From Acanthosepion lycidas (taxonomy: Eukaryota > Mollusca > Cephalopoda > Sepiida > Sepiidae): DNA of 64,000 nt. The position numbers and the translations under genes were made by a program. Below are positions 1-12,084 of the stretch, piece by piece. The DNA is taken from assembly GCA_963932145.1 (NCBI GenBank), contig OZ010593.1:33789255-33853254 (forward strand), in the 5' to 3' direction. The notes beneath the pieces were generated by a model that did no database searches, was not told where the DNA came from, and saw only the letters and a program-made list of their open reading frames with translations. Numbering within the stretch: position 1 is the first letter of the stretch; each line of letters begins with the position of its first letter.

Positions 1-1180
1 ATAGCACATATATGCTTTGCTGTTTTTATAGAATTTTTTTTATTTTCATTTTCGAAATTAAAAAAGGATCAAATGACGAAAATTTATTTATTTTTTTTCA
101 TATTTTCACATTTAATATAAAACAAAACATTTAAAATTGGCACACATAACCAAAAAACCCAGTGAAATGTCACCTTTCGCAATATGTATATATATATTAT
201 AATTTTCAGCCATTTATGAAACGAATCACATGTTCAAGCGACACCTATTAACAAACTTTATGAATTTTCGTTTCAAATCAATACTTTGATTATTTTTTTA
301 TATATAAAATTCTTTTTTTCTCTAATTCTCACATTCTTTATTTTGCCTTTTTTTTTTTTAAAAAGTAAATGATTTTTTTTATGATTATGCGCTTCATACA
401 CAGGACATTATGACATTGTCCATTTCCTATCATTCTTTGTTCTTTTTATATAATCTCATCACAGACGCATTAACTTTCTTGTTTCTCTTGCCTACATTGC
501 CTTTTGTGCGTTAAATTCTTCATAGTTTTTTCTAAAAATGTTTTCGTCCCTAATGTGCAGACCACACGTCTAGGCTGTCTCTTTTGTTGACGACCATACT
601 GAATATTATTCGATTTTTTTAAAGCTAACTCCCCACCGGCAAATTCTTGTGCTATTCTCACTTCAGTCTTGAGGAATTTATTTTTAATTTTTTCCAGACA
701 ACTTACCAATTAATTCTACGATTCATAATGCTGCGAAAAGCATCAATTTCAATGTTACATTTCCATGAGATTGTGTTCCTTTTTTTCTAAGTGTTTTTTT
801 AAGTGTTGCAATTTCTCTTCGCGCGATGCTTTGTTTTCATTGCCTTTTTTTGTCAGACTTTCTTTGTTTTACTAATGTAGGTTTTACGATGTGTGCACTT
901 TTAACCACAGTTTATTCCGCCCTGTTAAGTCCGTTTTGTTTGTTTTATTTGCTTTCAGATATGTTTTTTATTCTTTCTCTTTTTCCTCTACATTTATCCG
1001 ATTCTTTTTCTAGTCATATTTTCCTCGTCAATATTTATTTTCCAAAATTGGTTTTCAGACATTTTTCAAGCAGCAATGTTCTTTTTTTCCGTTTTTTGGC
1101 TTGTAGATTTTTCTAGATAGAATTTTTATTTCCTCATTCTTCCCTCTATTTTTCTCTGCATATTTTCTTGATTCCTTTCC
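1..1180. other. AT-rich intergenic DNA, no gene seen
   Basis: I see no conserved coding or RNA signal here. The sequence is very AT-rich with long T runs. The two open frames it contains (470-709 minus and 826-1116 plus) are low-complexity; the second is almost entirely F, L, S and C, as expected from pyrimidine-rich DNA read as protein. Confidence 0.6.
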
Positions 1181-1222
1181 AATTTTTCTTTCTTTCTTTC
1201 TTTCTTTCTTTCTTTTTTTCAT

Positions 1223-1253
<31 letters not shown>

Positions 1254-1300
1254 CAATCATCTTTTATAAGATTTTCTGTTTTTACTTAAACATCTCCTAC

Positions 1301-1352
<52 letters not shown>

Positions 1353-1362
1353 GGATTCTCCG

Positions 1363-1418
<56 letters not shown>

Positions 1419-1440
1419 GTTAATATGTATCTCAGACTTT

Positions 1441-1488
<48 letters not shown>

Positions 1489-1503
1489 GGATTCTCCGAT
1501 CTG

Positions 1504-1553
<50 letters not shown>

Positions 1554-1580
1554 AATCTGTTAATATGTATCTCAGACTTT

Positions 1581-1623
<43 letters not shown>

Positions 1624-1701
1624 CAATCATCTTTTATAAGATTTTGTTTTTACTTAAACATCTCCTACTCTTTCTTCTTTCTTTCTTTCTTGGATTCTCC
1701 G

Positions 1702-1745
<44 letters not shown>

Positions 1746-1790
1746 GTTAATATGTATCTCAGACTTTTCTTGCTTTCTTTCTTCCTTCCT
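1181..1790. repeat. Nested TTTC / ATCT tandem repeat
   Basis: Runs of TTTC alternate with runs of ATCT, joined by fixed unique linkers. The linker TTGGATTCTCCGATCT occurs near 1349, 1487 and 1690. The linker GTTAATATGTATCTCAGAC occurs near 1419, 1560 and 1746. A third linker, beginning TCTCAATCATCTTTTATAAG, occurs near 1251 and 1621. The block is therefore a larger tandem repeat of about 140-200 bp whose unit itself contains two microsatellites. Confidence 0.9.
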
Positions 1791-2106
1791 TCCTTTGTTT
1801 GTTTGTTTGTTTCTTTCTTCCTTTCTTTCTTTCTTTCTATGCATTTTCTTTTTTTTTTTTTTCATCCTTTCTCTGCATTTTCCTATTTTTTTCTTCCTTC
1901 TTTCTTTGGCTTTTTCTGATCTCATTACATTTTTTCTGTCGGTCTGTCTTTCTTCCTTTCTCTGCATATTTTCATGTATTCTTTCCATTTTTTCTTTGCA
2001 GTTTTCCTCATTTTCTTTTACGTGTTTCAACCCCACTTTCTCCATCTTTTCTAGCTACTGTTGTTTCTAGTCCTTCGTTTTTCCACATTTAACATCTTTT
2101 CTTTGT

Positions 2107-2286
2107 TTCGCTTTCTTTCTTTCTTTCTTTCTTCCTTTCTTTCTTTCTTTCTTTCGCTTTCTTTCTTTCTTTCTTCCTTTCTTTCTTTCTTTCGCTTTCT
2201 TTCTTTCTTTCTTCCTTTCTTTCTTTCTTTCTTTCTTTCGCTTTCTTTCTTTCTTTCTTTCTTTCTTCCTTTCTTTCTTTCTTTCG

Positions 2287-2323
<37 letters not shown>

Positions 2324-2520
2324 TTTCTTTCTTTCTTTCTTTCTTTCGCTTTCTTTCTTTCTTTCTTCCTTTCTTTCTTTCTTTCTTTCGCTTTCTTTCT
2401 TTCTTTCTTTCGCTTTCTTTCTTTCTTTCTTTCTTCCTTTCTTTCTTTCTTTCTTTCGCTTTCTTTCTTTCTTTCTTTCTTCCTTTCTTTTCTTTCTTTC
2501 GCTTTCTTTCCTTCTTCTTC
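2107..2520. repeat. Interrupted TTTC tract with a CG spaced at about 46 bp
   Basis: This is a (TTTC)n tract broken at regular places by a CGC interruption (near 2110, 2156, 2194, 2240, 2287, 2349, 2390, 2412, 2459 and 2501). Most intervals also hold one TTCC variant. The commonest spacing is near 46 bp, so a longer unit has been copied on top of the tetranucleotide. Confidence 0.85.
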
Positions 2521-2639
2521 CTTTTGTTTCATCCATTTTCACTTCCCTTTTTTCTTTCATTACATGTTGTCTAATGTTCTCTACTTGATAATATCGTTTC
2601 TTCATTTTCTCCATATTTCTTTCATTGTATTCTTTATTT

Positions 2640-3110
2640 TTTTTCTTCTACTGCCAGTATATTTATTTTACAAACCTGCATCTGATATTTAATTATTGAA
2701 TTCATCCTACTTCATATTTAAGTAGAAAAAAACTATTTCGATTATATAAACTTCAAGAGAGATTTCAGATTTTGAGATGCAAATATTATTGTTTTAGTGG
2801 CAACAACTATTCGATCTTTTAACTAATGAAAAAAAAACATTTTTTAAAAAATTGAACATGGACAACAACTAATATTTCAAGACTTTTCGAAAACAAGAAT
2901 GTCAAATACGTTTTTGCGAAAAATTAATAAATTGTAGAATATTTATGCATATTTATGCTACAACTTACAGGATGATTCTGTAAATAATAGAGTTTAAAAT
3001 TAGTTGTTTACAAAGGGAATATTTGCGATTGCTTGAAATAATAAAATTAAAATCATAATTTAATTAGCAGGTTCTACCTACTGAGATTAATCATAGCTAT
3101 TTATTCTAGT
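2640..3110. other. AT-rich intergenic DNA, no gene seen
   Basis: No repeat, RNA or coding signal that I can support; the stretch is AT-rich with short homopolymer runs. Confidence 0.55.
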
Positions 3111-3117
3111 CTATTCG

Positions 3118-3120
3118 TTC

Positions 3121-3197
<77 letters not shown>

Positions 3198-3223
3198 GAT
3201 ATATATATATATATATATATATA
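3118..3223. repeat. Compound microsatellite (ATCT)n-(AC)n-(AT)n
   Basis: Three different simple repeats follow one another directly: ATCT to about 3160, AC to 3180, then AT to about 3222 with one G interruption. Confidence 0.95.
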
Positions 3224-3235
3224 AAGATAACAAAT

Positions 3236-3278
3236 AAGAAGTTAGATAGCTATCTTTGAAAAATCTTAGATATGAAGA

Positions 3279-3321
<43 letters not shown>

Positions 3322-3386
3322 CTCTTCATATCTAAGTTTTTTCCAAGCTATCTATCTATCTATCTATCTATCTTCTTATCTAACTA
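3236..3386. repeat. Small foldback with a (TA)n core
   Basis: A perfect 16-bp inverted repeat (3265-3280 against 3321-3336) brackets a (TA)n array at 3282-3318. Weaker complementarity extends outward on both sides through GATA/TATC-type sequence. The whole stretch would fold into a cruciform or hairpin. A second (TA)n array lies at about 3430-3490. Confidence 0.75.
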
Positions 3387-3426
3387 TTTAAGTTTATTCA
3401 TACCAATCTTTTTATCTAACCGCATA

Positions 3427-3493
<67 letters not shown>

Positions 3494-3499
3494 AAAGTG

Positions 3500-4140
3500 T
3501 CAGCAATACATTTTTATAGTAAAATGACTAGCAGTACATATTTATAGTAGAATGACTAGCAGTACATTTTATCTGTAGTTGAAGGCATGCAGTTACGTTC
3601 AAAATATTTAGGTTTCGGCATTAAATATTCTATAGAGGTTGATATACCGCTAAACAAATTCAACCAAAAGCCCAACACGAAATAATTGCTTCATGAGATT
3701 AATCTATATAATATCCTATAATTTCCTAAAGAAATCAAACTATATTCCAAAATATAACATCAGAAAAGCTGCACCATAAAACTCACATAACACCGCCTCT
3801 AGTAATTATGCCCACACAAACATCTATATGCACAGAAGCTGTGTATCACCTGCCATGTACTCAACTGTGAAAGCAGAATAACATATATTTTTATTACATC
3901 AAAGCTCGCAAGAAAATTATATTTCAGCATTAAATGACCCATAAGGAGTTGATATGCCGTTAAGCAAAGAAAACACATTTATGTCTATTCATATGTATGT
4001 ATACTCAAGTGTGTATCATACATTCCCCTCACACTCCCTAATTTTTTTTTTTTTTGCTGTGCAAATTCGCGCGGTTTAAAATTTTTTCCTTCTCATACCA
4101 TTAATCATTTCATTTTTTCATTTTTTAATTGTATGTAGGG
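3500..4140. other. AT-rich intergenic DNA, no gene seen
   Basis: Apart from a short repeated phrase (a GACTAGCAGTACAT-like string near 3526 and 3555), nothing here resembles a gene, RNA or known mobile element. Confidence 0.5.
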
Positions 4141-4191
4141 TGTTTGTGTGAGTCAATATATATTGCAATAATTGTTAAATTGTTCCCAGTC

Positions 4192-4230
4192 GACCCTGAT
4201 GAGCTTGGGAACGAAACCGGTTGGTCTGTT
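4192..4230 (+). ncRNA. Degenerate hammerhead-like motif
   Basis: The core heptamer CTGATGA (4196-4202) is followed by GAAA (4213-4216). A three-pair stem (ACC with GGT, loop GGTT) then leads to a C at 4226, the expected cleavage position. The two other stems are weak: the central stem has a C-A mismatch and the outer stem pairs in only two Watson-Crick positions plus a wobble. It may be a decayed Penelope-type ribozyme or chance. Confidence 0.3.
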
Positions 4231-4379
4231 CTGTAAGTGTTTTCATCTCTTACTTTTTATTTTTCATAATGCCTTTAGGAAATAATTTGTATCTATTCCT
4301 TGCAATATTACGGTTCTGTACCTCCAAAAATTTATTTAAATATGTATGTATGTATGTATGTATTTATCTATCTATCTAG

Positions 4380-4975
4380 TTTTTCCACATTCATACAGAT
4401 GATTACGAATAGGTTTTGCATGTCAACAGATAATGAAAACGATACAAGTTATAAAAGTATGACAAACCTATGCGAACACAAAAACCACGGCCCCATTCAG
4501 AGAAGTCATAGATGTGGGTTTGGGAGAATAGGAAATAGATCATCGACCAATGGCTATTGGAACATTCGTGCAGAAAATTACTGCCAGAAACTTGATCGGG
4601 CAAACAAAGGGTTACATCGAAAGTACCCTGCTTTGGTAAAAAGAAAAGATCTTATTCTTAAGCCCGGGCGCACAATGCAAAATAAACATAAGAAAAGATA
4701 AGAAGACATAATGGGAGCGGTTGTTCCACATCCTTCATACACATCAAATGTAGCACATACAGTTGTCCATTTGTCTCGATACTAGAGTATTTTATATGGA
4801 GCAGATCATTCAGAAAGCGAGAAGTTGAAAACAGTTGTTCGAAATTTCTTTCAGGTTAAAAAATAATGTATTTCTTTAAACGTGGAGTCATAAATTTACA
4901 TTCCCATTGGGTTAACGTTGAAAATGAAGCTGATTGCATTTTTCATAAATCATACTTCATAGAAATTTAACTGAC
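4380..4975 (+). pseudogene. mariner-type transposase, decayed C-terminal two thirds
   Basis: Translation on the plus strand gives phrases typical of the mariner DDE transposase catalytic half: IRAENYCQKLDRANKGLHRK, then PALVKRK (4560-4640), a VPHPSYTS stretch where the family has V-P-H-P-P-Y-S-P (about 4710), EKLKTVVRNFF (about 4825) and FKRGVINLHSHW (about 4875). The phrases fall in more than one frame and the region corresponding to the catalytic DNARPH segment is scrambled, so the copy is dead. The DNA-binding N-terminal third is missing. A related N-terminal piece lies at 13.8-14.1 kb on the other strand, but nothing links the two physically. No terminal inverted repeats were found. Confidence 0.8.
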
Positions 4976-5329
4976 CTTTTTATATCCTTTATGGTAAAAC
5001 GTAATTACTGGTTCTATGACGCACCGATGCATTCGAAAAATCAGAAGGAAGAAATCGAAAATGCCCAATTTTACCCACTGCATAGTATATTTCAGCATAA
5101 AAACCTGACTTAATCATGACAAATTACTCACAGACCGAGAACTCCTAAATTTATGTAAACCCTTTAAATTAATAGTTTAGGAAGGAAGGAAAGAAGGACG
5201 TAGTTACTTAAGGATGTGTTACTGTAGCGGAAATTTAGTTTCATGTGAGTAATCCAACTGTATACAACCTTGTGCGAATTAATTGAAACTTTATTCGTAT
5301 TTCTCCAAGGAAAAATGGCCCAATGCACA

Positions 5330-5605
5330 CGTTAGTACTTCATATATCCATTCGACAAAGGCATCCCTTGCAGATTGACCACAGATTCTCGATCGGATTT
5401 CAAATTAGGAGAATTTCCGGGCCAGATTTTCTCACTTGTAAGCCTTGCCCATGTGTTCGTGGAGCGTTACAATTTTCGTACGCTTCCATGGAGTAACGTT
5501 CGTCGCAGACAAGGGCCTTAGGACAACTAATCTGCAGTCGAGACAATAGTGTCTGGGCGTGATAAAAATCTGATGCAATCACAGATGACGCAATATTTTT
5601 CAAGA
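5330..5605 (-). pseudogene. Tc1-like transposase, decayed 3' end
   Basis: On the minus strand the sequence encodes NAPRTH (family D-N-A-P-x-H-T) near 5450-5470, then WPGNSPNL near 5405-5430, and in another frame NPIENLWSICK near 5365-5400. These are the hallmark blocks around the last two catalytic acids of Tc1 transposases. The change of frame between the WPGNSP and NPIENLW blocks shows the gene is broken. The part upstream of these motifs is included in the adjacent 245-bp duplication. The AT-rich sequence at 5220-5300 may include the element end but no inverted repeat could be confirmed. Confidence 0.8.
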
Positions 5606-6000
5606 CCAAACAAATTGCGTCATATACACCTAAAATAGATTCACACCAATGGAAATGACCTAATTTAAGGAAAAAATTGAAGTTGATTACACTCTGTCAT
5701 TCCAGTCGGTCTAAAACTGGCCGTGTAGTGAAAGAAAGGAAACTAAATTTTATTCAAGGGCCTTAGGACAACTAATCTGCAGTCGAGACAATAGTGTCTG
5801 GGCGTGATAAAAATCTGATGCAATCACAGATGACGCAATATTTTTCAAGACCAAACAAATTGCGTCATATACACCTAAAATAGATTCACACCAATAGAAA
5901 TGACCTAATTTAAGGAAAAAATTGAAATTGATTACACTCTGTCATTCCAGTCGGTCTAAAACTGACCGTGTAGTGAAAGAAAGGAAACTAAATTTTATTC
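5511..6000. repeat. 245-bp tandem duplication
   Basis: Positions 5511-5755 and 5756-6000 are two direct copies with an exact 245-bp period, and the first bases of a third (AAGGG) follow at 6001. By eye they differ at three sites, each G in the first copy and A in the second. The duplication starts inside the Tc1-like relic, so it happened after that element had inserted. Confidence 0.93.
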
Positions 6001-6003
6001 AAG

Positions 6004-6840
6004 GGTGTAAATAGCTTCTCTCAAACCATTAATTTTGGAACACTTTCAACGACTCAGAATCGGATGTAACCGGTGAGCTGACGCGAGCTCCAAAATTGTA
6101 TCTCCGACCTCCGATTTATAGGACGTATGGTGTTTTTTTTGGTGATATTTTATATGAAAAAATGTGTTTTATAATCAGAAGAAATACGGTACTTTTTTCT
6201 AACTACCTACTATAAACGATCAATATTTATCTCTCCCGTCCAAACCAGGTTAAGTCTTATGGCCTTAGATATAAAATGTGACTGATTTTGACATCAAATA
6301 AACCATCAAGTTTTGATCTATTTGTAAAAGCAACCGACCTTATCCAACGAAAAAAATATTTCTGCATCCATTGTAAACTCAACAAATAGCTTTATTTTTC
6401 TCTTGCATTACTTTTAAATGCAAGAATAATGAGCGCAAATCTTACAATGTACGCAAAATCGACGCTTTTGACCGTATGAAAAATTTGAAGTGCTACTACT
6501 TATTTCAATGAAACTCGTTTAGTCAGTCTCCACAGTGAACATCATAACAAGTTTCTGATGAGGTGTGCCTCCCACTCGATTATTCCGTTGTGTTATGACA
6601 CATACAAAAATGTAGGAATAGCTGTAGCGTAGCCAATGAATTCGCTTAAGCATGCTTGACAAATGATTTGATTTCTCTTGCTTGACCAAGAACGACGTCC
6701 GATAAATAAACTGACCACTCAACATACGATGCTCGTTTATTTTGGAGTCACCACTAAAATTATGGCCATTTCAGAGCGGAACGAAGTGAACATTTTCGGG
6801 AAATAGATTAGGAGGCCACAATGTCATGGCATCGACCCTC
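6004..6840. other. Intergenic DNA, no gene recognised
   Basis: One open frame (6519-6725 minus) is not recognisable and shows no conserved motif. No repeat or RNA signal was found. Confidence 0.5.
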
Positions 6841-6844
6841 ATTT

Positions 6845-7310
6845 GTTAAATTGTCTATGGTTCTCCCATTTTTTTTTTCCACTTTTGATTTTTCTTACCT
6901 TTTACAATTTTTCTATCTTTTCATCTTTTGTACATTCTGAGTATTTCTTCTTTCTAACCGCCTGCTCTTTGGTTTCTTCTTATGTCGACGACTGCCTTTT
7001 TTCCCCACTTAATTTTAATTTTTCCCGTGCTTTCTCTATTCTCTATTTAGGTTGGTGCTATTTTCCTCCGTATTTGTTTCCCTATTCTTCTTCCTCTTCT
7101 TTATCTTCTTCTTCTTCTTCTTTTTTTTCTTCTTCTTCTTCATTCTCATATTCTACAGTGTATTTTTCGCTTCGCACAATTTTTCGTTTTATCGTCATTA
7201 TTTATGCTTCTATTTCTGCTTTTTTTTCTTTCCAATATATATTTGTATTCTCCTATTTCTATTTCTCTTAGCTTACTTTCATTTTTCTCACAGTTCTTCT
7301 TCTTCTTCTT

Positions 7311-7341
<31 letters not shown>

Positions 7342-8250
7342 AATATACTCCTATTCTTTTCCTTCTTTTTCTTTTAGTTCAATCCTTCACTTTTTCCTCA
7401 AATTTCTTTCTTCTTCTTCGCACTCTTATACACTTATTCTTTTGATTCTTCTTCCCTCAGTTTAATCGCTCTGCTTTGGCACAGAATCGTTTCTTTATCT
7501 TTTTGTTCTTCTTTTTCTATTTCTCCTTCTTTGTCTTTTCTACTTCAATATTATCCTGTTCTATAGTAATTTTTTACGCTGAGCTAGATTTTTTTTTTCC
7601 CAGTCTTTTGTCTTTTTCTTCAGTATATATATATTCCTATTCTTCCATTTCTTTTTCTCTCGGCACACATTCATTCTTCTCACAGTCCTTCTGATTCTTC
7701 TGCTTCTTCCACTTCTTCTTGTTTTTACATCATTTTCAATATACACTTATTCGTTTGTATCTTTTTCAATCAGTTCAAGCTTTCTGTTTTGACGCAGTAT
7801 CCTTTCTTCTTCTTCTTCTTCTTCTTCTTCTTCTTCTTCTTCTTTTATATATCTATTTTATACCCCCGTCTCTTTCCTTCATTTTCTTCTCGTCATTTTC
7901 TCCCTCTAAATCATTTTTTTAATTGATCTCCTTTAATCCATTTTCTCCCCCTTTTTAACACATTCATCCCGCTCATACGCTTTCACTTGATTCCTTTTCC
8001 CTCTTAATCATCATATTATTTTCACTATTCCTTGTCTTTGCTTCCTTTCTTTATAATTCTCTTTCGCATCTTGCATTACAGTTCTAAAGACTTACCTTTC
8101 GTCATTTTATTCAATTCTTCTGCACTATGTTTTTTTTGTTCATTCTTTTCTAATTTCATTCATTTTGATGTTGTTCCTTTATCCCTCTCCATGTAAAACC
8201 TTTCCTTTTACATTTGTTCTTCAAATCATCCGCTTCTTCTTTTAAAAGAT
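6845..8250. repeat. Polypyrimidine domain with (TTC)n arrays
   Basis: About 1.4 kb in which the plus strand is overwhelmingly C and T. It contains (TTC)n runs at about 7105-7140, 7288-7340 (roughly 17-18 units) and 7807-7844 (about 12-13 units). Open frames here read as strings of F, S and L and are artefacts. Long mirror-symmetric pyrimidine tracts of this kind can form triplex (H-DNA) structures; that is known of such tracts in general, not shown here. Confidence 0.85.
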
Positions 8251-8402
8251 TTGTTCAACACAATCATACAAATCACGTTTTGTTCATCTGGTCATGTGTC
8301 AGACAAATATTAGGTTAGAAAATATCTATAGATAATGTACATCCTTCGGCAAAACCCATTCAAAATCATCTTTGAAAACTAAAGATGCAAATACACCTAC
8401 CG

Positions 8403-9480
<1,078 letters not shown>

Positions 9481-9488
9481 GTTTTCAG

Positions 9489-10661
9489 CCCTGATTACCA
9501 CTTTACCGGTGGTAGAGAAAAATGGCGTAATACCCAACTACCGGTTGAACAGTGGTGGAGAAAATAAAATGCCCAGCCACCGGCTGAACGGTGGATAAAC
9601 ACTTGTGTCGTGTTTTGTTATTGATTGTCTTATCTTGAATAACCAATCAGAAAAGCCGTACTATTCTGATGTCATCGAACGTTATAGAAACATGTCCGCG
9701 CCTTTTCATTGTGTTTTCTGTATGTGTTTTTGATTTTAAAAAAATCGTTTTTACCACGAAGTGTGCTGAGTCTCAACCTGGACCGCCAGGAAAGCAATTA
9801 GGGACAAAACGTGCGAGGAAAGATGTCTACACAGCGCAGCAAGTATTTGCTGTGGTTGATGATTTATCGGAACTACCGTATAACAATGATTACTCTGATG
9901 GTGGAATTCAAATCGGATGATTTTACTACAGGTAGTGAAAATGGAACTAGTCATGCAGAATCAGCTGATCAAAGGAGACATAATCTAGATCAGCTGGTCA
10001 ATGACTACAACTACAAAATGGTCGGTGGGAACTGACAAACATGATCAGATGACACGTCTGTACAAGACACGCCGTCATCACCGCTAGACAAGACGTCTCT
10101 TCGTCAAGTTTGTTATGTGAGCCATCTACAGTGGATATGTTTTGTTTCAGGCAAGTTTCCGCCATCAAAACAAGTCCCTCAGTTTCAGAAAGTACCACGA
10201 TCAATACTCTGTGGATCTTGTGGGTGAATTCCAACCAGCTAAGCAGGCAGTCAATCAATACTGATGTTTTGGAACTCTTGCAAAATGTCCGCCTCCACCT
10301 CCCAGAGATACCAGAAAATCTCTCCTCTAACAAATTCTGTGCTGTGTATTCTTATAAACACAATATCAACCCAAGCAGAAAAAAACAACTGTCACCTACA
10401 ATGAATATCATGTCATGGCTGTGAAGTCTTCAGTCCGCTTCTTGTTCATCAAGAGAGGCAGCATCTGTTGGGTAGTCTGGCACACAAAGAAAGAAATCTG
10501 GCGATAAAGTGAAGGTATGCAATCATACTTTCTCCCTGCTAAGTATAATGCTTATATTTTTTTGTAACCTTATCTACCGGGAAACATTACATGCGAATTA
10601 TTTGCAAATTTTGACTCAGGAGTTCAGGTAGAGGGGTAAAAATTGTTGGGGAACGCAGGGA
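9489..10661 (+). mobile_element. piggyBac-like DNA transposon, internally deleted (limits tentative)
   Basis: The stretch encloses the piggyBac-type coding relic at 9669-10480. A CCCTG at 9489 on the left and its complement CAGGG at 10656 on the right fit piggyBac-style ends. On the right CAGGGA is followed by TTAA, the family's target site, but a TTAA is not evident at the left end. The left part (9500-9600) also has an internally repeated ACCGGTTGAACAGTGG-like phrase, perhaps subterminal repeats. The boundaries are weakly supported. Confidence 0.45.
9669..10480 (+). pseudogene. piggyBac-type transposase relic lacking its catalytic core
   Basis: The 3' half reads DYNYKMVGG (near 10003-10030), then in a neighbouring frame KHDQMTRLYKTRRHHR (10036-10085), TRRLFVKFVM and AIYSGYVLFQ (to about 10150). 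This is the conserved block near the C-terminus of piggyBac transposases (general form N-x-x-M-G-G-V-D-x-x-D-Q, a basic stretch, then R-R-W-x-K-x-L-F). The 5' half (9780-9990) is acidic and D/E/S-rich, like the N-terminus of the family. The sequence passes from acidic N-terminus to C-terminal block within a few residues, so the DDD catalytic domain is missing. There are stop codons and at least one frame change in the remaining part. Confidence 0.78.
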
Positions 10662-10828
10662 TTAAGCAAGACTATCATCATAATATTGTTCTTGTAAATG
10701 TTTTAGTAGACTTTTCTTTAATCACAACGTCTACGTTTCGAACATTTATGTAAAGTCGAGTAGGTTAGGATCTCACTATAATAAATTTTCTTGTAAATGT
10801 CTATATTTTTGAGATGAGGTATTGTAAC

Positions 10829-11219
10829 TATTCACTCTATATACATTTTTCGACTGTTGTCAGCATCTTTATGGTCATATTCACAAAGTTTATAAATCCC
10901 CCAAATTCATACACTGACATCAATATAAGGACACATGACCCAGTGGATAAAACCTTCTGTTTGAAGTAATCCAGTGAATTAACCCAACGTGTTGTGAGTT
11001 CAATAATTTGTATTACTAAAAGGAAATAACTGAAAACTGAGTTATCCAGAAGAGGCATAGCACGTGGAACTAAAACAATCTACTCCAATGGACAAAATAA
11101 AGATTTTGGTTTAAAATTCTATCGTGTAACACCTGTAGAAGGCCGGGGCGTACAACAGCCGAAACATCGTGAATATGACATTAAAGATGGGGATAATAGT
11201 CCAAACAATGTATATAGTG
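10829..11219. mobile_element. Foldback element, decayed copy with hammerhead-like core
   Basis: Imperfect inverted arms (about 10829-10884 and 11169-11219) enclose some 285 bp. Just inside the right arm is CTGTAGA (11133-11139), a GC-rich stem, and GAAA (11161-11164). This is the same layout as the better-preserved copy at 12.2-12.4 kb, with one change in the ribozyme-like core heptamer. The outer phrase TGAGATGAGGTATT is also shared with the 12.4-kb copy. I infer a decayed member of the same family, possibly Penelope-related. Confidence 0.6.
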
Positions 11220-11225
11220 TTTTTC

Positions 11226-12080
11226 TTTTATAACAAATGTTTAAGTCTAAAGTTCGAAGCGTTAACAGAAGTTGAGTGAAATCAAAATAAATTAGTAGCT
11301 TTTTAACGAGAGTTGAAGTTGCTTCTCATATTTCAAGAGTTTCCTTTTGAACTACATTTAAAATATCTCAGCCACTTAATCCAGTTTTAAGAAACGAGCC
11401 CAAAATCTTATTATTTTCTTCTCTGATTACTGTTTGTTTACGATACCTCTGACACAGTAGAACTATTATTTATTTATTTCAGTTATGAGATAAAGTATCT
11501 TCTTAATCTGAGTAATTCTTCTATTTTACTTCTGAAGTCTATGAACGTAACAGGAAAGAGAAATAAATAAAATAACTACCCTCGAAAACTGACTTGTATC
11601 CCATAACAAAGTACCCCTTCTTAAATTTCCATTTCATGCCGCTTGCCCAGACGATATTTTATCTAGAAAGTTCCGATTAAAAAGATAAAACCTTGATAAT
11701 GTAATTGCTTCAATGCAAATAACTGAAAATATTTAATTGAAAAATCAATAAAAATATGATTGATATAAAATCTAATATGGAAAGAGGAAAGGATAAATTC
11801 CATTGTTTATTTTTACAGTATGTGAGGAAAGAGAAATTTTGAAAGATTTTTGATCCGGAGGGACCCTTAGGCTTAAAACCAGGAAGAGGTAGTAGAATAT
11901 TCTGGGACAAATTACGAACAAAGAGGACTTAACACTCACAGGATTTACTGAAGAAAAAAATGGATAGAGAGAAAAATCTAGTACCCACCCAATGTGTTTG
12001 TGTCATTGTTATATACCGTACCTATAAACACTAATGATATGGCTCAATCCACATAAATACGTTGGACACTATTGTAAGTG
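11226..12080. other. AT-rich intergenic DNA, no gene seen
   Basis: Nothing recognisable. One 66-codon minus-strand frame (11710-11910) lacks any motif I know. Confidence 0.5.
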
Positions 12081-12084
12081 GGGG

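Noticed and set aside
1351-2614. Long open frames on both strands in the TTTC/ATCT region (up to 187 residues of K, E, R or F, L, S)
   Set aside because: Tetranucleotide repeats without stop codons give open frames in all registers; composition is purely that of the repeat.
3256-3519. Frames rich in Y-I repeats
   Set aside because: Translation of (TA)n arrays; the same applies to frames at 8326-8532, 8900-9100, 17206-17300, 17654-17890, 18129-18455, 21827-22075 and 24398-24586.
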